In this document: positions 44,666 to 56,900 of the stretch, one piece after another | Position numbering within the stretch: the stretch's first letter is position 1 | Layout: each line of letters starts with the position of its first letter | Assembly: GCF_030936135.1 (NCBI RefSeq) | Contig: NC_082595.1 | Coordinates: 20,659,930-20,723,929, forward strand | DNA from: Gavia stellata | Taxonomy: Eukaryota; Chordata; Aves; Gaviiformes; Gaviidae | Reading direction: 5' to 3' | DNA length: 64,000 nucleotides | Translations under genes and position numbers: made by a program | Notes under the pieces: generated by a model | The model's database searches: none | Told to the model about the DNA's origin: nothing | What the model saw: only the letters and a program-made list of their open reading frames with translations

Positions 44666-45808
44666 CTGAAGAAGAGAAACAAATAGCTTAGCATCCATCA
44701 AAACAGCCAGTTTGAAATCTCACCCCATAAATACGTAAGGAATAGGGAACGTTTATAACCAAGGACAATTGAATGTTCATCTCATTCCAGGTACCTGCCC
44801 CAACCCACATCAGATCTTCTGAAAGTAAATGAAATTAGCTTAGGATAGTTGGGCCACATAGCCCAGCAAGAGCTAGAAAGGCACCTGGCAAGGACATGTC
44901 CAAGGCACTTAGGCAACTAGGACCACACACACTCAAAATTCATGAAGCAATAGCTTCAAGGGAACTTTGGTTCCAGGAAGGACTAAACAAACCTCCTGCG
45001 AAATGGGATCCTCCCAGCTAATCTTCCCCACTACTGCAGAGGGATGCTAACTGTGAAGCCTTCTGTAGAGAAGCTTGGTAATGCTAACAATTACCTCACT
45101 CATCCTTTTAAGTCAGTGCTTCTCACCTACAAATGAGCTGGCAATTATCAGACTCTTGTTTGAGCCAAAACATTACGTCCTTGTGCCTACAGCTGTGATA
45201 ACCCACACCTCCATGAAAGAGGAAGGCAAGCTACTCTCTGACTTCCAGCAAGCAGCATGCCATGCTCTACTTTGCTGCTAACAGGCTTTTGTAAAATAGT
45301 GTCCAGACAACCAGGGATACAACACAAGTTCAGAAACAACCTTCCTCTCTGTTCAAAGCCCAGGGTACCCATCACTACAAGAAGAGAATTGGGTTGACCT
45401 GGAAGCCAGCTGTAAGAGTGTAGCTTTGTGGCCATCACTCTGCCACTGGCACGAGAAAGACTGCAGTGGAGTCTTCCCTTCCCTGATGCACTTCTGCTGC
45501 TGTGCTGCTTTTTCCCTGTCAATGGCACCAAGACCTGGGAGGCAGGACAGGAGTGCAGGGTGTGGAGCAGTTGTACGCACACAGGGAGAGCCAGATTGAA
45601 GGTGAACGGAACAGGCAGGCAACCAGGACCACGTAAACTCAAGATTTGCCAAAACAAACTGAAGAGGTGCCCTAGTGCTGGCGCTGCCCCAACAAGCTGT
45701 CTGGCCCCTTTCCTTACTACAATGCTATAGTCGGGTCTCGACTAGCACAAGAAAAAACAGCTTCACAACAATATAACTGCTCTGCGGGGCAAACTGTACA
45801 GTACAGGG

Positions 45809-45832
45809 GGAGAAAGAGAGAGAGAGGGAGAA
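45809..45832. repeat. GA simple repeat
   Basis: GGGAGAAAGAGAGAGAGAGG, a short purine microsatellite. Confidence 0.8.
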
Positions 45833-46238
45833 CGTGCACCTCCAGGAAGGACCAGGCCAGCATAGTTTGAATTTGCTTTTCCACCAACTCCCAGCAGGAG
45901 CTGGTTCAGCATCAAGGCAAAACCACCAGTCACATGGGCTGGCAGACAAGCAGAGGCTTCCAGGAACAGCTGCACAGTCCACGAATGTTTCCATTGCAGA
46001 GGTGCTCAGAATGAACACGCCAAAGGCCTCCCTGTCTCTCAGCACACAGTTCCTCAGCTCAAACAGGACTGTCCTGCTTTCCACCCCTGAGCCAGCAACT
46101 ATGCTACCTGCCATCTCATCCCCACCTAACTGGAAAAGATACCGGGATTTGAAACCTACCCTCATGATCTGAGAATTTCCAGAGACACTTAAATACTCAC
46201 AGTGCCTCCAGGCAACTTTCCCTCAAACAAGGACTTAC

Positions 46239-46333
46239 AGATCCAAAGTGACGACGTGTCCAAACATCTCTGGCCGCTTGTCTCCGAATCAGCTTTCCCC
46301 TGTCAGCATCCAGCAGCATCTGGCCAACAGATC
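46239..46333 (-). other. Candidate 5' non-coding exon of TJAP1 (95 nt)
   Basis: Minus strand: acceptor CTCGTGTTTCAG before 46333, donor TCT|GTAAGT after 46239. The exon retains several CpG dinucleotides (GACGACGTG, GGCCGC, CCGAATC on plus) in an otherwise CpG-poor region, suggesting constraint. One frame is open throughout (reads LLDADRGKLIRRQAARDVWT), so a coding role cannot be excluded. Splicing to the 44665 candidate closes that frame. Confidence 0.5.
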
Positions 46334-49300
46334 CTGAAACACGAGAAAGGAATCTTGGCGTCAGTCACCTATCAGCATAACACATGGAAACAGCCAGGCA
46401 CGCGCAGAGCAACCCACGGCCAGGTGTCAGGGCAGGAGTCAGCAGCAAACTGCTGCACCATCAGGCTACTAATGCCAGGACCCTCCAGTGAAATAAGCTC
46501 CTTGTCTTTACTCTGTCCCAGAAAAGGAAGGTCTTTTAACCATCTCTCCACTGAGCAGGATGGCTGTGCAGACCTGTAACTGACCTCTGAAAGGCAGCCG
46601 TTTTTTCTATATGGCTCCAGGGGTCACTGCTTCCCCACCTGCATTCCTGTCCAACACCAGGAATCCAGCCTCTGTCATTCTGCTCCAACCACCCTGCCAC
46701 ACCAACCTAATTTTGTTTTGCAGACTTCCCTACACTGAACAGCACAGTTAAGGCCTCCTTGCCTACAATACCTGAGCATCCTTGCTATCACAGAGAGAGA
46801 ATCCCCGGGAAGCTTGATTCACCACACCTCCGTTCAGAGAGGAGCAGATACTCTCTGCGGGATAGACGGACCTTGTGCTCTAAAGCAGAAACAGATATAG
46901 GTAATCTCCAGAAATAGAAGGACGCACTAATTCTGCTCACCACGCTATTCACAAACCTCCCTCTGAAGGAGCTTGCCGTCAAGTCCACATTTCGACTACC
47001 CTGGAGAAGCTCAGCTTTAGCCTGGAGCTAGAGCAGGAGGCAGCTCTTCAGCTATTCTAATTAGCACTGTAATACAAAAGGAAACTTAACCTCCTGGTTC
47101 CTTTTATCTGCCCTTTCCATCTCTCATCAGTAACGTTCCTTAACGTTTACAGTCCCCTTCCTAGCAGGCTATTGTCTGCAGCAGCTCCCATTCTATTGTC
47201 TTCTAGCTACTACCCACTGTAGTTCCAGTCTCATTTCTAAGCTCACTGAGTTACAGCTTCACTGGAATGGCTCATTCAGGGCTACAAGGCTTGGGCTCAC
47301 ACTAATCAGCATCAGCAATAGTCACATCTTCCAGGCAAACAGACATGAACACAGAAAGGGTCAGAAGACTGTAGTGGAAACCTAACAATTTGCTTTGTTA
47401 ATGCAAAAAGCTGAGGATTCCTCCACCCCCTCACAAAGACAAAACACACACAACCTCTTTCCTCTTCACAGTGAGGGAGTGCAGTGACAGTCACTGAGTG
47501 CAGCTGCACAGGCAGTATACAAGCTTGACTCTAGCTGTTTTTACCAGAGAGCATTCTTCAGTGTAAAATCCACTTGCAGAGTAGCTATGTTCTCTGTATG
47601 ATCTGAGAAAGGCAAAACCTTTACCACATACCAGAAACAGATGTGATATAGCACAGAATTACTTAAGACTATTCTGTACAGGGCCAACAGAACTAACAGC
47701 CACTTGGCATGCATGCAAAACCACAACACCACCCGTTTTACATCACTTTGTCTCCAGTAACAGGAAAGAAGTCCATAGCATACAAAAAAGGGTCCGAAAA
47801 AGAACCCTTTGAACAAAAAGGGAAGACACCAAAGAAAAAAAAGCACCATTTGTAGGTACCTACTGTCTTCCTGATGCTTGGCAAGTCCCTTGAGGCCTGA
47901 GATAGCTAATACACAGCTTTGGTTCTAGGATGCACGCAGTTTCTGTCTGTTTGCTGTTGCAGCAGCTGAGCATTCCCTGCAAAGAGGCAGAGGACTTGCA
48001 GGGTTTTCCTCATCATCACCTTCTCTTGTGTTGCCTTTTCTGACCTTATAAAACAGCCTGCTTACTGGTGTTCAGGGTCAGCAGTCTCCCTTCCTCAACA
48101 GAAATATGGTGATTATGTTGCAGACAATGTTTCTTATTTCAGGTACTGTGTCATCTTTCCAGCCTCCTCCTCTTAAAAGCAGTATTTCTTTAACCTTGCC
48201 TTTTATTCAGAAAGATAAACTTGTATGACAGAGAAAATACATTCCATAACACAATCACATTTGTGTCTAATGCAACACTACAGAAAGATTCATTGGCTAT
48301 CACAGAGTCAGTGTACTCCAAAAAATTCCAAATGCAATACCCACATGTAAAAAAATGCTGCTACTGTCCTTTGCCACATATCTGATCACGACAGCTAACC
48401 CAGAACTTTCACTCTGTGTGGGCCAACCTATACTCCGAATGCATATCCAATACAGAACATTGGCACACCTTGCTTTAGGAGGCAAGAACGTTTCTTCATT
48501 AGCATCATGAGAAGCAAAGCAAGACAGACTTGTCCAGTTGCCTTCCTGTGCTTATGGATAGAAGCAGCCTTAGCCTCCACATGTCTCAAGCCAGACTACA
48601 TGAGAAGTGGCTGCAGTAAGCCTGATCAAGACAACTAATCAGCAAGATGGATGATGCAATAACTGCATCAAGAGGTCTTGTCCAGGATAGACAAACAAGC
48701 TGTGTGAAGTTAAAAGCAGCACCTGTAGACTGCTGCTGGCAAGTATGATGGAAAAGGACTACAAGGCTATTAAAGGACACTTTAACATTTAATGAGAGAG
48801 ACCTTTTCATTCAGAGAAGGCATCTCAATTAAAAGTACTTTCAGATCCACTCTGCTGCTGGCTACTTTGAAGCTCATTTTAAAATAAAACGATGACAGCT
48901 CCTAGTGCAGAAATGCACAACTCAGTTCTGCTTGTACATTAATGCTCACAATTCAGATCTGAGTAATAGCATTATAGTGACTCTTGGATTAAAATCGAGT
49001 TTCAGCAGGATTATTGCTCATTCCTGCCTTTCCATACCAATTAACCTTGACTGTTAGGCAGAAACCTCTGTTCCCTGCATGGGAACAGTTCCAAGAACTA
49101 TCAAGAAAAAAGGATCAGGCTAGCTGTTGAACAATAGTCCATGTAACAAGCCCTACTTAACACCTAGCATATTTCCAAAGAAAATTAAATCCCTAGACTC
49201 TAAAGTCTTACATAGTTCTTGTTGAATGTAAATACCACCAGACATATCATGTGTCTGTCACACCCACTGCACCCTGCAGAAGTCTCTAAAAGTAATTAGA

Positions 49301-49800
49301 ATTGCACTTTTCTTACAGTCCCGCTCCCCTCTTCCACAATACAAAGATCCCAGTCCCTCTAATCAGTTGCAGTCCATATCCTTAAGTATGCATTTTATTA
49401 TCTACTCTCTTTGCTAAGAGTAGCTTAGCTTCCCTAACCCTTTTATAAAAGCCAGGACAGATCAGCACTGCTCAAGAAACACTAACATCGCTAACACGTA
49501 ACTGGAATAGAACGCAACAGCTGATTAACATCTGAACAGGAACAGGACAGGAAGCAAAGGACCCGAATCCAATCCCCAGAAGGAATGTTAATGGAGAATA
49601 AAAATACCCAGGGGAGATTTTGACCAGGAAATGAACACTAGCTTTCTAATGCATATAAAAGCACAGAACTACCTTTAATGGCTACATCTGAAATTGCACA
49701 AGAACCAGCTCAGTAAAAGGTCATTTGCCAAGTTACCTTTAGCACTGACAGCTACATCGGGGGCTACTGACAGCAGAAACGCTGACACACCAGAAGCTTG

Positions 49801-49853
49801 TTTAGTTTGTTCAGTGATTCCGTTAGCTTGATCTCTTTAGTTTGTTCAGTGAT
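49801..49853. repeat. 18-bp direct repeat, 35-bp period
   Basis: TTTAGTTTGTTCAGTGAT occurs identically at 49801-49818 and 49836-49853. Each copy is preceded by AGCTTG, at slightly different distances, so this is a diverged tandem duplication. Confidence 0.9.
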
Positions 49854-51070
49854 CCTTTCAACTCTCACAAGGTGGTTTAGGCTGTAAAATTCCAGAGCCT
49901 CTTCATCTTTGCACCTTGGGTTTCATATCCTTCCCCACTCTGTCTTCTTACCTGTGTTCTTTTAAGATCTTCCATGGGAAGACTTTTGGAGCATGTTTTT
50001 CAGATATTTAAAGAGATGTATACCAGGCCATTAGAAACAACTCATGGAGATTAGGAGAACTCTCAAGAGTTCCTGAAAATAACTGTCTGGGCTCTGCTAG
50101 AAAAAGCAAATCTTGATACTTTAACAACACGTATCTGGCAAAAAGCTGGTAAATCAGATGAGGGCAATTTGGGAGCCATGGCCTTAAACTTTCTCAAACA
50201 AAAGCTAGGGAATGGCTACAGCAAGCAAACATTTGAAGAGAAGTGAAGGAGGGTATGGGGTGAGCATTTCTGTAGAAAATCAACATGTAGGAATTCCCTT
50301 CCCAGACCTCTGTCAGCTCCTGTGCTGCGTAGGAGAGGCAGAAAAGGAGAAAGAAAACCATACATTACCTTCCTAGAGCATAAAATCAAAAGGCATTTAA
50401 TTAGGACAAGCTAGGAACAGCTTAAATTCTTCAACCACTGAGATGTGGACTCTCAGCCCCTGCAGGTATTCCCTAAGTCTCATACAACCTCCAGCAATTA
50501 ATATCAGCAGTCCTCTTGTTTCAGCCTTTGGTTTCAGAAGTTCTGGGAAAACTACAGCCTCCAGGTCCTCAGTGCCAGGGACCCAATGTCACTGAGCCAT
50601 CCCTCTAGCAGAGAATATACAAATGCTAGAAAATGCTGCAACCTACATATTAGCCTCAATGCGCTCTCCAAAACATCCTCTCTGTTTGAGTCGCAGTGAT
50701 GCACAGATGGCTAACACACTATGCAGTATCTACACAGCCGGACAATGGGGCAGAGCACGTTATTTGCATTATTTACAGAGGACAGATGGACAAGTTGTTG
50801 CAGTGACCCAGCCCAGAGAGCATCTGCAATGTTGAGGAGGCATTAAGTCCATGCTTGCAGGTGCTGGCAAAAGTAAATTTCAAGAACTGAAATGGCTGTT
50901 TACAGCAACCAGCTTTATTCTAAAACGCTATCACTACAACCGTGCTTGTGGAGTAATTCACGTGCCAGTTTTGTTCCCATAGAGCCTTCATCTGCAAGCA
51001 GAAAACACAAGATGTATAGACTAGATTTACCTTTTCAACAAGACAGACAACTGGCATCTGCAGTACTTAC

Positions 51071-51125
51071 ATAGTAACTTCTTCCTTGGCCATGAGTTTT
51101 GTATGTGTGGAAGTCACCATACATA
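51071..51125 (-). other. Candidate small exon (55 nt), minus strand
   Basis: Minus strand: acceptor GTGCTTCAG before 51125, donor TAT|GTAAGT after 51071. One frame reads MYGDFHTYKTHGQGRSYY without a stop. No gene recognised; could be a TJAP1 leader exon or chance. The acceptor pyrimidine tract is weak. Confidence 0.3.
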
Positions 51126-51607
51126 CTGAAGCACATACTGGGCGGAGACAGTGACCAGGAAACAGCATCAAAATTGAGTGAAATTTCTCTCAAGCTCTGC
51201 CTAGCTGTAGAAAAGTTCAACTCAAATCTGCTCAGCCATCTGAATTTTTTTAAACATTAAACATTTGTGAAAGTTTTGAGATGTTGCTTTTGCTGCATAC
51301 ACGGCACGCTAACTGGGTCTGCAGGCAGTTTTATTGGCAGGCTGAGGAGGAACCTTAAAATAACATTTCAGGGGTCTCAGATCTGTTCTAGACAAAAAAC
51401 CCGCCTAATTTATAAGGAGGAGCAGTCTACTTTAATCGAACACTATGGCTAAGAATGACCAAGTTGTACAAAGGCTTGCAATGATCAGTTCGCCCATCCT
51501 CCACCAACACGCACCACAACAGGCTCTTTCATTCCACAATCACATGGCTGCAGCCAAACATGACATACTGTTCAGCAAGTAATAAAAAGGATCAGCTTTT
51601 TCCCCAA

Positions 51608-51845
51608 GGTCTTGTCTACATATACACTGTACTAAATTAAATTGACTTAGAAAATAATGTAAAGCAGTATAACCCTCCTGGGTAAATGTTCTTAATTCAG
51701 TTTAAGAGCACTTTACATTGAATCAACTTAAGTTAAATAGATAGATACAAGACACAAACTAAATTAAGGATGGCTATACAAGAATGTTGCACTAATATAA
51801 TCACAGCTGTTTCTAATCTGATTAAGTTAAATCAGTACAACTTCC
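51608..51845. mobile_element. Possible ancient non-autonomous hAT-like DNA transposon remnant
   Basis: AT-rich block opening with GGTCTTGTCTACATATACAC and repeatedly using TTAAGTTAAAT/TAAATTAAATTGACTTA words in both orientations. This resembles, from memory, old hAT-type miniature elements of sauropsids. No clear terminal inverted repeats or target duplication seen, so the assignment is tentative. Confidence 0.3.
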
Positions 51846-52749
51846 CTGCAATGGCAAAATCCTTACCAATATTGAAGTTAACCCTTTTTTGCCCTTTTCT
51901 ACTTCCAAATAAGGTTTTGTTGGGTTTTGTGTTTGTTCTTTTTTTCTTCCAAAAAAATCCAGAGTGACATCTCTCTCTCAGAATCAATATAAGCTAACCA
52001 CACTACACAAGGTATATTAAGGTATTAAAGGTATTGACATTTATATGACTTGAAAGTGTTACTACTCCTGTGCCAACTAAACATTATAATAATGCACAGA
52101 CCAGCATGCCATAACATTTTCTCTACTCTCCCCAAGCACGAAGGGAAAGGTGATCGCAAATACTTGTGCTGTACCCTGCTTTCCATACACCCACACAGCT
52201 TTTGCTTGCTGATGTCCAACATACCTGGAGCAGTTCAGGCACCGGGAAGGCAATGTTCCCCACTCGCTCATTCCTAAGCATATGGCTCACTAACAGTTTA
52301 TCTGAGCAAAGTGGAGTGTGGAGTTAGAGCATGTTATCTAACTCCCCCCAGGCATGGTCTTACTACTGCCCCTCTTCCACCAAAATACGAAGTTTTCTTG
52401 CTAACTGTGGGGTAAGCACATACACAAAACAAGTCTGAGGTCACAGACCTAACATGCTACAAATCCACACTCCAAAATCACCTCTCATCTAGTCAGTTCC
52501 CACAGCATTTCCTCTTGAAACGTATTTGTCAAAATTAAATTCCAGCAATTCCAAAATTACTGGGTTTTTTTCCATTCCTTATTCAAAACTATCTGAACTG
52601 TTCCTCCTGAATAACAAGAATTTGTCTTCATTCTTTTGGTACTCTCACTTTCATCTCTACCTGCTTCTTCAGTCAGGTCTCTTCAAGCTCATTCCAACCT
52701 TCCTCACATCCACTCCAGCAATGCGACAATCAACCTCTCCTCACTGCCG

Positions 52750-52779
52750 CCTTCTACTACTGTCTACCTTCTACTACTG
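52750..52779. repeat. 13-bp direct repeat
   Basis: CCTTCTACTACTG at 52750-52762 and again at 52767-52779. Confidence 0.85.
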
Positions 52780-53971
52780 AGCTACCATATACAGAACTAA
52801 CTTACTCTTCAGTACAAGTTTTCCACGTTCAGCACGGAAATACAATAGTGAGAATTCCCTCAGAGCCCCTTGCAGAGAACTAAATCCCTCATTGTCCTTC
52901 AGAAACTAAATTGTGCCACAAGTCTGAACAACGTGGTGAGCTGTCACTTCTGCTGAGTACCAGCAGCAGCCATGAAATCAACTAGAGTTGTAAGTCCATT
53001 TAATTTATTATTTTTTTGAAAGAGCTACTTTGAAGCCCTGATCACATGGCAACATGGACTGTAGGTACACAAGAGTTCAGTTGCTAAGGGAACCACGCTT
53101 CCACTTGTTCTATTTTATGAGATTTAAATTTCAACTCTCAAAGGGCTGCAGGCACATTTTTGCAATAAACTGGTCTTAAGTCTGAGATTCACACTGGTAG
53201 CTTCTAGCAATTATAAGGTTATGTAGCCCCACACCAAGTCTAGGATTCATGCTCACCATAAATACATTCCATGAGGAAGGCAAGAACTATTTCCATTCCA
53301 TAAGTAAAGAAATTGAGGCACTAGAAGAAACAACAACTTTGTGCATTGTTTTTGCATGAAATTCCATGCTAAAGAAAAATAACCTCAGCTATTGTAAGAA
53401 AGGAACTGCAAGAAAATGCAGTGTGACACAGCCTTATTTCTTGCACCTAAAACAAGAGTGATGTGGGATAGAAAAGAGAAGGAAAGTGTGCACGAGCTAA
53501 ACACCTACCTGACAGCAATTGAGTTGAATAGCCTGCAATAAATAATGCAGCAACCCTCATCCAGTAGTAGGACAACAATATTTGTACTATACTCAATTCT
53601 CTCTGCTGCTGGGGTTTAATCCCAGAAAGAATTGTTTTGGTTTAATTAGCTTTTCCCTAGAGATGGTCAGATGTGAGAGGCAGAGAATGGTACAGGCTTA
53701 ACTGTTGGGTGATTGTGCAGCTGCATCTGTAGCTGAACAGTTAAGCATGTCCAGGAGTCCAGCTGTAGTTTGCACAACACAGTCCATCTCTGCCATTAGC
53801 CAAATGTCAGCTTCCTCTTTCTCCAGATTATGTATCAGTCAGAGGCACTACCCAAAGGCAAGCAAACAACTAACATGCAGTCTCACCACCATCCTCTTTC
53901 TCAGACAAAACCCTCAAACCTCAATCAACTGAAGTCCCTCTTTCTTTGGTGACAGAAGCACATTCAGAAGC

Positions 53972-53985
53972 ATTGCCATGGAAAC
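53972..53985. promoter_or_regulatory. RFX X-box-like palindrome
   Basis: ATTGCCATGGAAAC matches the RFX consensus GTTGCCATGGCAAC at 12 of 14 positions. A possible enhancer element within the TJAP1 upstream region; binding is inferred. Confidence 0.35.
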
Positions 53986-56900
53986 TTGAGCTATCCTCTG
54001 TGCTATTCATTAGAAAAGATCTTCTAGCACAGAAATATTTTATGATCTCTACGGCACTGAATACAGACAGCAGTCAATATAATGAAGTAAAATTACAGAC
54101 TCCAGCATTGCGTGAGGATAGCAGTGGGTCATTCTTCAACCAAGCCGCCTGATCCCCGCTTCACCTACAATGAGCAATAGCTCATTATAAGCTGGCAGGG
54201 AAAAGCAGTGTAGCGCTGAGAGAAACAGAAGTGGTGTTGGAGTTATAAACCTATCCAGCCAAAGGGAGAAAAGATAAAGGGGTTCACAGCCTTTTCCCAA
54301 AGTTGATCACATCCTGCCATTTTCCCTTCCCAGAGGTTAGGAGTGATGCTGCTACTGACTCCTTTGCAAAGCAGGATTCCTACCAGGCACAGATGCCTCC
54401 CACTTAACTCAAGTCACAGTCATTGCCTACTCTGGAGACCGCATCAAATATTCCCCATCGACTTCCACTCAGCCTCTGCACCCAGGCACAACGTGGAGTG
54501 TTGGAGCACCCACACACTGGCAGTAGTCGTCTCAACAGGCCACAAAGGCAGAACAAGGAAAGGAGACGGCTTTCAAAAACATGCTTTGGGCCTAGCAGAT
54601 TCAGAGCCTGAGCCAAGGGCAGGAACAGGCACAAAACTTGTCTCAACTCTGTAAACAATAGAGCAGCATGGCTCCTGAAGCAGAATGTAACCCTGGAGCA
54701 TCTTCTCTCTTTTTTGTGGTGTGGCCCTGTAGTTAATCTGCCTCAGTTTGCCTCATTTGGTTTTTTAAGCTCTTTGTTTTTTTATAATCATTCTCTTAGT
54801 CTTCAGCACCACTGAACTGCTGAGAGATTTTATTCTGAGAGTTCAGTCACAGAAATAAAACACTGTTTAATCCAGCTTAGGAAAACCAAACAGATCCACC
54901 CACCCATCTTTCACTGGTGACCCGTATAAAGCACGCAACTGGCTATGGCTCTTCTCTCCCCATTCACCCGGGCTCCAGTCAGTCCTTTTAAGAGCAGGAT
55001 CCTAACCATAGCAGAGGGGACTCACACCTCCATCCCCTGCCCTACAGGCTGTACATGCAAAGGCTGCAGGTCACCAGCAGTCACAGGCTGCACTGCTTGT
55101 CCTTCTGTATATGCTGTATTGTACCTCCTAGGTTCACCTCCTTCCCTTGGTGGGGATAACCACAGACGCCCCACCTGAGACCAAGTAGGGTTGCTTCAGC
55201 TCTTCTCTCAGACACAACCCCTCCTCAGGGCAGAGTCAGAGCTCTCATCAACCATCTCCTTCCACATTTGTCATCATTGCTAGCATAGGTGTTGTTCTTC
55301 AGCTGGACCTAATAATGAACACAAATTGTCTCAAGGGGCAATTGCGGTGAAGGCCCAGCACTTTAGTTTTACCACAAGGTCAGCTTGTCCAGACTAGCAC
55401 TACATCCCCTGCCCAGCATTGCTCTTGTAAAACTGAAATGCCTTGTCTTTACCACCATTATCCTTTGGGATAGCATAAGCCTCTTAATTATTCTGAGGTT
55501 AAGGAAAACCAATTCCTTTTTAGCAGTGAAGACAAGCTCTTCACCTCCACAGGGCTCCTCCCTGTAGACCCTCCTGTAAGTAAGCTCTACGCAGCTCTTC
55601 AGAGAGCAAGCTAGGCATGAGAGATAGTCAAGCTGTAAGTGAAGTCACCTATCCTCAAAGGGGGTCTAAATGAGAGCAGGGGATGATCAGCCCCAGATAT
55701 CCTAAAGAAATCAAGCCATCATATTCCAGGTACTTTTTTTTTTTTGGGAGGGGGGTGTCAAGTGTCAGACTAAACCACTCAAAGAGCTAACAGCTCACCC
55801 CTTGTCTAAGGGCAAAGACCATGGACAAATGCCAGTCTCTAGCCAGGCAGATGTTGCAAAGATAAAGTGTTTGTCCAGTGTGACAGCAAGCTGCTCGCTC
55901 ACGCCTTCAGCTTCATGCAGCTGCACGAGCTCAGCTCTACAGAGTCTGTGACTCTGGACTAAGGAATGTCTCAACTGGAGAAACACCACATCTGCTGCCC
56001 ACTCAAGGTGCCCCAGGATCAGACCAGTTCCCAATTTTACTGTCCAGCCCTGCTTTCTGCTCCCTGTCCCACCAGGGGGAGATCTAGCTACTTGGTGAGG
56101 GTTACTGCTCTAGCCAAAGGAGTACCTCTCCCTGGCAGAGGTGTTTGGGACTGGGCACAGAAGCACAGAGATCTGGATTTCTACACAGTCCTGAAGGCCA
56201 GTAGGGAAGCCAAAAGGAGGAACTAGTCACTTTCTCTCCACAACATATTAAAACTCACTGACAGGAAAGAAAAAGGCCAAGAATCAGTCCTCTCTCCTCC
56301 TTAGCCAATATCACATCCATTTCATTTCAGCTCCCTTATTCCATTCCTGGCAATCGGAAATGACAGCAGAAGCAGTATTTAATCCTAAACAAGACCTCCA
56401 TTTTGGCAGCCATAGCCTATATTGCACGACAAAGCTGAAACACCCAATGATTATACACACTTAAATGTTCTATCAATAACATTCCACTTTTAGACTTACT
56501 TATATTTTGCTACACCTCATGTTGCCACAGGGCATATTGTTCAGTTTGGCACTGCAGAACAGAGGAAGGAAAACAAAGATTCAGGCAACACACTTTCTTG
56601 TCAACACCCAAGCCCTAAAAGTCAGGTATGGAGTCAGTGGCAACTAGTTTGAAATAAAATGCACAGTTTACATGAAATTAAGGGAGGAGAGAACCCAATA
56701 TTAATAATTTCCAACTGTTTCATAAGGGTAGGAGTCTTTTGCAACAAGTAACATTCCCCTAATCGCCTATCATTGAGGTCCTGCTTTGAAAAGTGATACA
56801 TCCTCCTGAAGTGAGGGTGGCAGGGACCAGTCTGGTAACAGTAGCTTTGCAGAAACTGACCCAGAGACTTTGGCAACAGCTAAAAAGCAAAAACTATGCT

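Noticed and set aside
49952-50072. Candidate minus-strand exon with TTTTCAG acceptor and CAG|GTAAGA donor
   Set aside because: Short A/T-mixed acceptor tract and stops in the frame tested. Donor is good, but overall evidence is weaker than for the three exons listed.
55795-56034. 79-codon minus-strand ORF with an adjacent GGG|GTGAGC donor
   Set aside because: No acceptable acceptor placed to make an exon of sensible size.
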